Source of the DNA: Chitinophagaceae bacterium
GTDB taxonomy: Bacteria; Bacteroidota; Bacteroidia; Chitinophagales; Chitinophagaceae
Direction of reading: 5' to 3'
DNA: 7,794 nucleotides
NCBI GenBank assembly: GCA_003136915.1
Contig: PLEB01000131.1
Coordinates: 384 to 8,177 of the forward strand
Part shown: one piece after another, positions 1 through 7,794 of the stretch
Layout of the letters: each line of letters begins with the position of its first letter
How positions within the stretch are numbered: the first letter of the stretch is position 1
Notes under the pieces: model-generated
The model's input: only the letters and a program-made list of their open reading frames with translations
Told to the model about the DNA's origin: nothing
The model's database searches: none
Program-made: the position numbers and the translations under genes

Positions 1-157
1 ATGAGTTATGGATTATGAGTTATGGGTGATGGCATCGTGGATGATCGACTCATGTGTAATTTTCTTCCAAGATTTGCAATATTCAGAGTATGATATTTCA
101 CCCAAAGTCCATCACTCATAATTCACAACCCATCATCCATAACTCATAACCCATAAC
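1..157 (-). repeat. Heptad-armed inverted repeat, long-core variant (element A)
   Basis: Two arms of tandem degenerate 7-mers face each other across a 76-nt core (33-108). On the plus strand the left arm (1-32, cut by the window edge) ends with GTTATGG, ATTATGA, GTTATGG, GTGATGG. The right arm (109-157) starts with CCATCAC, the exact complement of the innermost left heptad, and runs for seven heptads. The four inner heptad pairs match at 22 of 28 positions by my count. Read on the minus strand, the core begins ACTTTGGGTGAA right after a heptad ending in GG, as in the three short-core elements, but the rest of the core does not resemble theirs. The right arm ends 4 nt from the stop codon of the FUSC gene, so the stem would form in that mRNA's 3' end and may stabilise or terminate it. 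I see no T-tract like that of a classical intrinsic terminator. Confidence 0.8.
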
Positions 158-161
158 CCCC

Positions 162-2450
162 CTACTGCCATTTCCCAATCAGCTTCAAAAGATCCTCGGC
201 AATTTTCGTAATAAAATTGAACTGGTCATTCACTGACTTCACCAGGGTCAGCCGCCTCCGCGTGGGGCTTTCGAGAATGCCTTGTTCCAGTTCGGCTTTG
301 CGCTTCATTACCATAGCCGTTACTTGTTCGTTCATTTTCCTTAGCCCTTCTTTGGAAGAAATTTCTTCCGGAAATTTTAACGAAGGCTCTGCGGCTGTTT
401 GAGAAATACTTTGCTTTGATGGCGCTTCGGATTTTTCATCATAGGTTTTCTGCTGAAGCGTTGTATATGTTTTTGACAAAATGGAAAGCACGCCTTCTAT
501 TACAGGTTTGTATCCCGGGTCGGACGGCACAGGTTTTCCGCGGCTCGAATAGGAAGCCAGGGTCGCCGTATGGGAAGCGAGCATATAATTCAAAACGACA
601 AACTGGTTAAAATCCGTGGCATTTTTTTGCTTCCGCTTAGGTTCTGAAAGCATCCTGTTCAATGCATCGGTTACATTGGCCAGGGCCACATAAGCAAGTT
701 TGCGCGCATATTTATATTGGGAGGCTTCCACTTCCTCTCCAACAAAAGCTGCCGATACCTCGCGGAAATAATTTTTGTTTGCTTCAATCATCTGCAGGAG
801 ATAAGAGCCAAACTGTTCTTTCACCCAGGCAGGCGCGATAAAAAGATTTGCCAGGAAGGCGATCCCCGATCCGATGGCTGTATCGAGCAGACGGTCGCCG
901 ATCACGGCCGCATAGTGCAGTGGGTTAAGCAGGTAAAAAAGAATCAGGATATAAGGCGTCATCAGCATGACGAAGACGAGATATTTTGTACGCATAAAAC
1001 TATAGGCCAGAACCATCAGTATCACCATCAAAACAATTATCACATGACGATCCTTAATAAAATAAAGTATGAACGCAGCAATAGCTGCGCCCACGATGGT
1101 ACCCAGCAACCGGTCATAGTTTCTTTTCTGCGTCAGACCGTAGGTCGGTTTCAGGATTACAATAATGGTTAGCAGTATCCAGTAGCTGTGCCCCAGGGGG
1201 AAAAACTGGGCGACAATATATCCCACTGTGGTTGCGGCGGAAACCCGGACGGCATGACGGAAAGTATTGGATTTCCAATTCAGATTTTCGATGAGCAGTT
1301 TCAAATCTATGTCCTGGTGTGTAACAACCCTTTCATAATCCACTGCGCCGATTTCCCTGCTGGCTTTCAGATCGTATGAACTGTATTGCTGAATGGTATG
1401 AAGCCGGGAAATAATATCTTCCAGGCTATCCAGCACATTCCGCAGGGCAATAAACCCCTCCACGTTTGATGCATTTCTTTGTTCATCCCGCAATGCTTCG
1501 AAATCCTTTTTTAATTCGCGCAGCATGATCTCCATGCGATCGTTTATGGCATAAGGCTTTCCGCTCTTTATCGCGATGCCTGTATTATTCAGCTCTTCCG
1601 AGATGACCAGGAGCAGGTCCCTGAATTTTTCCAGAATATCCGTCTGGTCAAAATACTGATGAAGCAGTTTATAATCCTGCTGCGAACTCATCACGCGTTC
1701 AAACAGGTCAATGATATCGAGAAAAATAAGCAGGATCACCCGCCCCGTATTCGTGGATTCTTTCACGATATCCCGGCTCTTGAACAACAGTTCCCTGACG
1801 AGGTTTTGTTTTTCGTGAATCTCAACCTGCCTATCCAGCAGATGCGAATAAATATTGTCGAAGTCAGGGTTCTTTGCATACAGCGCCGTTCTCCAGAGCA
1901 GATAACCGGCGGTTGACTGGATACAATCTCCCAAAACCTGTTGGGTCAGTCTGAAAGGGCGGAAACTATACAGGGAAAGACTAAGCACCATGTACCAGAC
2001 CCCTCCGCAAACAATATAAGCAGCATTGAGCAGCACGTGCAGGCTGTGCAGCTGGGTCCGTTCTGCGAGGTTGAGCACCATGATAAATAATGCAGCAAGG
2101 CCGATGGATCCGGCACGCACACCATAAACACCAATCATAGGGAAAAGAAAACAAAACGCAGCAACGAGGATACCGGTTCCGATAGTGAATGGCGCAATAA
2201 ATCCGGTAAGCAGGGCCGATATAAAAATAACCAGAATGCAAATGATCATCGCGTTGCGGCGATGATGAATCGGTCCGGCATTATCCACCATGATAACACA
2301 GCTCGCACCAAGCGACATGGTAATGCCCACAGCCTCATGATGCAGATAGGTACCGATGATCGCAGGCAGCGTCAGTCCCACCGTAATGCGAATGCCTTCG
2401 CTCAGGTAGTAGCTGTTGATGAAGCTTTTGTATGTGGCGCGATAGTCCAT
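162..2450 (-). CDS. FUSC/YccS-YhfK family inner-membrane protein
   Basis: The 762-residue product has the two-block layout of the fusaric-acid-resistance-like (FUSC/YccS) family. A first hydrophobic block (about residues 20-165) holds roughly six membrane segments. A long charged cytoplasmic region (about 190-395) with helical and coiled-coil character follows. A second hydrophobic block (about 400-540) includes WILLTIIVILKPTYG and RLLGTIVGAAIAA, typical of the FUSC_2-like domain. The cytoplasmic tail (about 545-762) contains a polar, probably disordered stretch at 670-705. The size is close to E. coli YccS. The family is linked to efflux-type transport, but no substrate can be named here. 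I place the start at MDYRATYKSF. An in-frame ATG at 2522 exists, but the 24 residues it adds are encoded by the repeat at 2460-2543 and look artefactual. It lies downstream of nth, 82 bp away, and could be read from the same transcript. Confidence 0.85.
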   Translation of the reverse strand: MDYRATYKSFINSYYLSEGIRITVGLTLPAIIGTYLHHEAVGITMSLGASCVIMVDNAGPIHHRRNAMIICILVIFISALLTGFIAPFTIGTGILVAAFCFLFPMIGVYGVRAGSIGLAALFIMVLNLAERTQLHSLHVLLNAAYIVCGGVWYMVLSLSLYSFRPFRLTQQVLGDCIQSTAGYLLWRTALYAKNPDFDNIYSHLLDRQVEIHEKQNLVRELLFKSRDIVKESTNTGRVILLIFLDIIDLFERVMSSQQDYKLLHQYFDQTDILEKFRDLLLVISEELNNTGIAIKSGKPYAINDRMEIMLRELKKDFEALRDEQRNASNVEGFIALRNVLDSLEDIISRLHTIQQYSSYDLKASREIGAVDYERVVTHQDIDLKLLIENLNWKSNTFRHAVRVSAATTVGYIVAQFFPLGHSYWILLTIIVILKPTYGLTQKRNYDRLLGTIVGAAIAAFILYFIKDRHVIIVLMVILMVLAYSFMRTKYLVFVMLMTPYILILFYLLNPLHYAAVIGDRLLDTAIGSGIAFLANLFIAPAWVKEQFGSYLLQMIEANKNYFREVSAAFVGEEVEASQYKYARKLAYVALANVTDALNRMLSEPKRKQKNATDFNQFVVLNYMLASHTATLASYSSRGKPVPSDPGYKPVIEGVLSILSKTYTTLQQKTYDEKSEAPSKQSISQTAAEPSLKFPEEISSKEGLRKMNEQVTAMVMKRKAELEQGILESPTRRRLTLVKSVNDQFNFITKIAEDLLKLIGKWQ

Positions 2451-2459
2451 TTGGATTGG

Positions 2460-2543
2460 TTGACAGTTGACGGTTGACGGTTGACGGACTTTTTGTGCGA
2501 ATCCGCACCTGATATCCGTCAACCATCAACCATCAACCATCAA
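2460..2543 (+). repeat. 84-bp heptad-armed element, 28-nt core (element B)
   Basis: The structure is exactly 4x7 + 28 + 4x7 nt. The left arm is TTGACAG then three copies of TTGACGG (2460-2487). The right arm is CCGTCAA then three copies of CCATCAA (2516-2543). The core (2488-2515) starts ACTTTTT and contains a small hairpin, GTGCG-AATC-CGCAC, before CCTGATAT. Arms pair at 24 of 28 positions, and in a minus-strand transcript, the strand of the genes, the other four become G-U pairs. The element overlaps the last 11 bp of nth, including its stop codon, and ends 9 bp before the FUSC start codon. It therefore fills the whole gap between the two genes. Confidence 0.9.
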
Positions 2544-3183
2544 CTTTATTTTTCTGTTGATAATACCTACAAGCCTCCCTCAATCCACATTCCCCGCACT
2601 TCGGATTCCGGGCCACACAAATGTAGCGGCCATGAAGGATCAGCCAGTGATGGGCCTTGTGAATCAGAGCGACAGGAATAAATTGGATCAGTTGCTTTTC
2701 AGCGGCGAACGGTGTTTTTGCTCTAACGGTAAGGCCTATGCGCGCAGCGACGCGGAATACATGGGTATCCACCGCCATATTCGGCTGCTTGTCCACGACC
2801 GACGTAATTACATTCGCCGTTTTCCGGCCCACGCCGGGCAATCGCATGAGTTCGTCGACAGTGAGGGGAACCTGCCCATGAAAATCCTTCACCAGCATGC
2901 TTGCCATGCCGATAAGATGTTTGGTTTTGTTATTTGGGTAGGAAATACTTTGGATAAAAGGGAATAATTCATCGAAACTGGCCCTGGCCAGGGATTCCGG
3001 ATTTGGGAATTGTGCAAAAATTGCCGGGGTCGTTTGATTTACGCGCTTATCCGTGCACTGGGCAGACAGGATAACAGATACTAATAATTGAAAAGGATTG
3101 ATGTACAGAAGCTCCGTTTCAGCTTCCGGGGCATGTTCACTGAACCAGGCAATAACGTAATCATAACGCTGTTTTCGGGTCAT
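2533..3183 (-). CDS. nth: Endonuclease III (DNA glycosylase/AP lyase)
   Basis: This is a base-excision repair enzyme that removes oxidised pyrimidines and nicks the abasic site by beta-elimination. The 216-residue protein is close to E. coli Nth (211). The N-terminal helical region has the family stretch SVILSAQCTDKRVN (36-49). The helix-hairpin-helix motif LPGVGRKTANVI (115-126) carries the catalytic lysine K121, and VDTHVFRV (138-145) carries the catalytic aspartate D139. The 4Fe-4S ligands are C189, C196, C199 and C205, in the canonical C-x6-C-x2-C-x5-C spacing. All key residues are present, so the enzyme should be active. The last codons (VDG) and the TGA stop lie inside repeat element B, so the repeat has set the C-terminus. 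The start is 47 bp after the stop of the small upstream gene, so co-transcription is plausible. Confidence 0.97.
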   Translation of the reverse strand: MTRKQRYDYVIAWFSEHAPEAETELLYINPFQLLVSVILSAQCTDKRVNQTTPAIFAQFPNPESLARASFDELFPFIQSISYPNNKTKHLIGMASMLVKDFHGQVPLTVDELMRLPGVGRKTANVITSVVDKQPNMAVDTHVFRVAARIGLTVRAKTPFAAEKQLIQFIPVALIHKAHHWLILHGRYICVARNPKCGECGLREACRYYQQKNKVDG

Positions 3184-3230
3184 TTATCGGTAAAGACCCC
3201 GAAATTAAGGGAAATGAACTGGCGAACAAC

Positions 3231-3488
3231 CTAGCTGTGAGAAGCTGCTTCGGGTGCCGTTTCACGGGCATATTGAAGAACCCTCAAAACGACTTCCATC
3301 CTTGGAGCCACTAGTTGTTTTTCCGTATCTATTTGATTAACAGATACTTCCAATTCCTGCATGCGTTCACGGAGTGTGTAGTCTTCTTTTAGAGCCATTT
3401 CGATGGCAGAAGCTAATTCGTGGGAAGACTCTTTATACAAATACCGCAAAAGATCCTCCTGAGTAAAGAGTGCCATAGGCGAAACCAT
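3231..3488 (-). CDS. Small hypothetical protein, helical, acidic
   Basis: The 85-residue protein has no family I can name with certainty. It is predicted to be mostly helical and soluble, with no signal peptide or membrane segment. The pattern LLRYLYKESSHELASAIEMA, followed by a D-x-x-LRERMQELE stretch, recalls the N-terminal helices of small anti-sigma-factor domains. However, the cysteine/histidine zinc ligands of that fold are absent and no sigma-factor gene is adjacent, so this is only a resemblance. Two starts are possible: ATG at 3488, preceded by an A-rich TTAA, or ATG at 3476 giving MALFTQEDLL (81 residues), where the structured part begins. It lies 47 bp upstream of nth and is separated from divIC by a 227-bp gap holding element C. 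A promoter would be expected in 3489-3628, but I see no convincing Bacteroidota -33/-7 pair there. Confidence 0.75.
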   Translation of the reverse strand: MVSPMALFTQEDLLRYLYKESSHELASAIEMALKEDYTLRERMQELEVSVNQIDTEKQLVAPRMEVVLRVLQYARETAPEAASHS

Positions 3489-3491
3489 TTA

Positions 3492-3632
3492 ATGTCCAAT
3501 AATCAGAAAGCAGTAAAAATAAACCCGTCCGATAGTAAAAACGACATAGAGATTGCGTTATTGCGTGCCAGCCGGAATTTAGTGATAATGGGCGGATTGA
3601 GGGGTTTAGTGGGGGAACGAGCCTTTGGTTGA
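3492..3632 (+). CDS. Possible 46-aa small ORF, doubtful
   Basis: An ATG at 3492 opens a plus-strand frame of 46 residues (MSNNQKAVKINPSDSKNDIE and onwards, ending VGERAFG). It would be the only plus-strand gene. It begins 3 bp from the possible start of the divergent minus-strand gene at 3488, which leaves no room for a promoter of its own. Its TGA stop falls in the first heptad of repeat element C. It has no recognisable domain. It may be chance coding in an otherwise empty gap. Confidence 0.15.
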   Translation: MSNNQKAVKINPSDSKNDIEIALLRASRNLVIMGGLRGLVGERAFG

Positions 3633-3712
3633 TGGTTGATAGTTGATTGTTGATGGACTTAATCGGTGAATTCGCACCTGATTTCCATCAACCATCAACC
3701 ATCAACCGTCAA
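3629..3712 (+). repeat. 84-bp heptad-armed element, 28-nt core (element C)
   Basis: The layout is identical to the element at 2460-2543: 4x7 + 28 + 4x7 nt. Left arm heptads are TTGATGG, TTGATAG, TTGATTG, TTGATGG (3629-3656). Right arm heptads are three CCATCAA and one CCGTCAA (3685-3712). The arms match at 25 of 28 positions. The core (3657-3684) starts ACTTAAT, has a short GGTG/CACC hairpin around AATTCG, and ends CCTGATTT. It is identical to the core at 2488-2515 at 21 of 28 positions without gaps. It ends 3 nt from the divIC stop codon, so it would fold at the 3' end of the gldA-eno-divIC message. That position suits a terminator or an mRNA-stabilising stem. Confidence 0.9.
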
Positions 3713-3715
3713 CAA

Positions 3716-6214
<2,499 letters not shown>

Positions 6215-6220
6215 TGTTGT

Positions 6221-6311
6221 TGGATAGTGGATGGTATATGGTGGATGGTGGATGGATATCAGGTACGAATTTACGTTAAAACTCCGTCTACCATCCACTA
6301 TATACCATCAA
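6221..6311 (-). repeat. Heptad-armed element, 28-nt core, reverse orientation (element D)
   Basis: Read on the minus strand there are four heptads (TTGATGG, TATATAG, TGGATGG, TAGACGG; 6311-6284), a 28-nt core (6283-6256), and five heptads (CCATCCA twice, CCATATA, CCATCCA, CTATCCA; 6255-6221). The core starts AGTTTTA and ends TACCTGATAT. It aligns without gaps to the cores at 2488-2515 (20 of 28 identical) and 3657-3684. Arms match at 24 of 28 positions. The odd heptad TATATAG faces CCATATA, so an unusual sequence in one arm is mirrored in the other. The element fills the gap between the MFS gene stop (19 nt away) and the gldA start (6 nt away). Confidence 0.88.
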
Positions 6312-6330
6312 CGAATTATTATCAGGTTCT

Positions 6331-7656
6331 CTAAACAATACCAAGATCCTTCTGAATCTCCTCCAACGTTCTCCCCTTCGTTTCCGGCATCACGCGCCAG
6401 ATAAAGATCAGGGAGGCCAGCATCATCAGGCTATAAAATATAAAGGAATAGAATCCGCCGTTAGGACTTCCTTCCACGATGATGGGAAATGTCCAGGAGA
6501 TAATTGCGGCCATGATCCAATGTGTGAAGCTGCCCAGCGAACCGCCCTGCGAACGGACAGAGTTTGGGAAAATCTCTGAAATAAATACCCAGATAACAGC
6601 CCCCTGGGAAAAACCAAAAAAGGCAATAAACCCAAGCAGGTAAATCAATACCATAAAGTTTGCCGGACTTCCGCCATTAAATGAAGCTGCCGTTAAGGCG
6701 AGAAAAACGATCATTCCTATAGCTCCAGTGATCAATAATGTTTTCCTGCCCACCTTATCGATAATCGTCATGGCCAGGAAAGTAAATAACAAGTTGGCCG
6801 CACCAATATATACTGGCAGCAGAAAGGCTTTACTTTTTTCAAACCCGGCCATTTCAAAAATGCGGGGCGCATAATACAGAATAGCATTGATGCCGGAAAG
6901 CTGGTTGAACATGGCCAGCAACACGGCATATAAGATGGGCTTACGAAATTTTCCATTGAATAAACTTTCTTTCGTACCCAGTTTAGACAACTCATGTTCT
7001 TCCTTAATTAATTTATGGGCGTCAGGCTCTCCTGTGCGTACAAAAATGGCAGCCGCTTCTGCATCCCGGTTGTTCAATATGAGCCAGCGTGGGCTCTCCG
7101 GGATACTCCGCAGCAAAAGGGCAAACAATCCGGCCGGCACTACCATGATACCAAGCATCCATCGCCAGGAGTCCTCACCTATATGCAGAAATAAAAAATT
7201 CGTTAGATAGGCTATAAAAATGCCGGCGACAATATTCAGTTGAAATGTGCCTGCTAATCGTCCCCGTACTTTAGCAGGTGCCAGCTCGGAAATATACATC
7301 GGTCCGACCACGGAAGATGCACCCACTGCGATCCCGCCAATCATCCGGAAGAGAATGAAGAGGACCCAGGTTGAGGTAAGCGCACATCCGAGAGCCGACA
7401 GCAGGTACATCAGGGCAATGATCATTAAGACTTTTTTCCTGCCCCAGCGTTGTGCGGGTATGCCGGCAACCGCAGCACCGATTACGGTGCCGATCAGACT
7501 CGCGGCAATGGTAAACCCCTGCCAGAAGGAATTCAGGGACCAGAGTCTCTGAATGGTTTTGTCGGCGCCGGAGATCACTGCTGTTTCAAAACCGAACAAA
7601 AAACCCCCAAGCGCCGCGATCAGTGTGCAGCGAAAAAGAAATGAATTTATTTTCAT
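6331..7656 (-). CDS. MFS sugar porter (XylE/GLUT-like sugar:H+ symporter)
   Basis: The 441-residue protein has twelve predicted membrane segments and the sugar-porter family signatures in order: GGFLFGFETAVISGA (17-31), RWGRKK after TM2, PMYISELAPAKVRGRLAG in the TM4-TM5 region, PESPRWL at the end of the N-half, QLSGINAILYYAPRIFEMAG in TM7, DKVGRK after TM8, WVFISEIFPNSVRSQG near TM10, and PETKGRTLEEIQ at the C-terminus. These place it with XylE and GLUT proteins, probably importing a monosaccharide with protons. The substrate cannot be read from sequence alone. The TM7 motif reads NQLSGIN where XylE and GLUT1 have QQ, so the first of the two sugar-contacting glutamines is asparagine. It is shorter than XylE (491) mainly in loops. 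The start MKINSFLFRCTLI is the only sensible one. It lies upstream of gldA, separated by repeat element D. Confidence 0.93.
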   Translation of the reverse strand: MKINSFLFRCTLIAALGGFLFGFETAVISGADKTIQRLWSLNSFWQGFTIAASLIGTVIGAAVAGIPAQRWGRKKVLMIIALMYLLSALGCALTSTWVLFILFRMIGGIAVGASSVVGPMYISELAPAKVRGRLAGTFQLNIVAGIFIAYLTNFLFLHIGEDSWRWMLGIMVVPAGLFALLLRSIPESPRWLILNNRDAEAAAIFVRTGEPDAHKLIKEEHELSKLGTKESLFNGKFRKPILYAVLLAMFNQLSGINAILYYAPRIFEMAGFEKSKAFLLPVYIGAANLLFTFLAMTIIDKVGRKTLLITGAIGMIVFLALTAASFNGGSPANFMVLIYLLGFIAFFGFSQGAVIWVFISEIFPNSVRSQGGSLGSFTHWIMAAIISWTFPIIVEGSPNGGFYSFIFYSLMMLASLIFIWRVMPETKGRTLEEIQKDLGIV

Positions 7657-7690
7657 CTGGCAGCTAATATTTGAGCATTTAAGGTAGGGA

Positions 7691-7720
7691 AAAAAATACT
7701 CTTTAAATTTACTTTCTAAA
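7691..7720 (-). promoter_or_regulatory. Weak candidate promoter for the MFS gene
   Basis: The AT-rich leader of the MFS gene contains TATTTTTT (minus strand, 7698-7691), one mismatch from the Bacteroidota -7 consensus TAnnTTTG. A loose -33-like TTTAG (7720-7716) lies 17 nt upstream of it. The position, about 35 nt before the start codon, is reasonable, but such AT-rich matches occur easily by chance. Confidence 0.2.
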
Positions 7721-7736
7721 CTCAGGAGTTGCGGCG

Positions 7737-7794
7737 GTGATGAGTTATGAGTTATGGGTTATGAATGATGGTTCAATTTTTACTTTTTAATTTT
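7737..7794 (+). repeat. Heptad array, cut by window end (element E)
   Basis: Five tandem heptads, GTGATGA, GTTATGA, GTTATGG, GTTATGA and ATGATGG (7737-7771), are the same type as the arms of element A at 1-157. After two bases (TT) the sequence continues in an AT-rich stretch that also has a 7-nt period: CAATTTT, TACTTTT, TAATTTT (7774-7794). Whether an opposite arm follows cannot be seen. It lies about 80 bp upstream of the MFS start codon. Confidence 0.7.

Noticed and set aside
717..1172. A 151-codon plus-strand open frame
   Set aside because: It lies wholly antisense to the FUSC gene, its translation is rich in H, Q and K without any domain pattern, and the minus-strand frame has clear membrane-protein structure.
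2460..2543. CRISPR array or insertion-sequence ends
   Set aside because: The 7-nt units are contiguous with no spacers, and there is no transposase or cas gene in the window.
3489..3628. A leader RNA or riboswitch in the gap upstream of the small gene
   Set aside because: I found no strong paired structure or known aptamer motif in these 140 bases outside element C.
3713..3715. Element C as a classical rho-independent terminator of divIC
   Set aside because: The stem is long and follows the stop codon, but no T-tract follows it on the minus strand (the sequence after the arm is AAAGGCTCGT), so only a general 3'-end role is suggested.
6266..6273. TAAATTCG in the core of element D as a -7 promoter box for gldA
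   Set aside because: It has one mismatch to TAnnTTTG, there is no TTG at the right distance upstream, and the matching positions in the other two cores (CGAATCCG, TGAATTCG) do not keep the TA.

Overview
The window looks like a chromosomal segment of a Bacteroidota bacterium, most likely from the Chitinophagales/Chitinophagaceae side. The evidence is a GldA-type ABC ATPase, an enolase followed directly by a short DivIC/FtsB-like protein, start codons without Shine-Dalgarno sequences, and moderate GC. This placement is inference from gene content; there is no rRNA or marker tree behind it. All seven confident genes are on the minus strand, so transcription runs from high to low coordinates. I see no tRNA, rRNA, CRISPR array, transposase or phage gene.

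In the order of transcription the layout is: an MFS sugar porter (7656-6331); a tight three-gene cluster of gldA-like ABC ATPase (6214-5297), enolase (5304-4015) and DivIC/FtsB-like septum protein (4018-3716); a small unrecognised protein (3488-3231); endonuclease III (3183-2533); and a large FUSC/YccS-type membrane protein (2450-162). In the middle cluster the coding regions overlap by 8 bp (gldA/eno) and 4 bp (eno/divIC), which points to one mRNA with coupled translation. No pathway clearly joins all seven genes: sugar uptake and glycolysis (MFS, eno) sit beside envelope and division functions and DNA repair.

The most unusual content lies between the genes. Three gaps (2460-2543, 3629-3712, 6221-6311) carry the same compact element: four tandem degenerate 7-mers, a 28-nt core, then four (or five) 7-mers of the opposite sense, so that the arms form a long imperfect stem. 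The cores align without gaps at 17 of 28 invariant positions, with the 3' half AATYCGYACCTGATWT the best conserved. The 7-mer type differs between loci but matches between the two arms of each element. A larger relative at 1-157 has a 76-nt core and GTTATGR-type heptads. A fifth heptad array begins at 7737 and is cut by the window end. Four of the five lie at or within 19 nt of the stop codon of the upstream gene. One supplies the last codons and stop of nth. Two lie directly before the starts of gldA and the FUSC gene, where they create false N-terminal extensions of 28 and 24 codons. I do not recognise this as a named repeat family.
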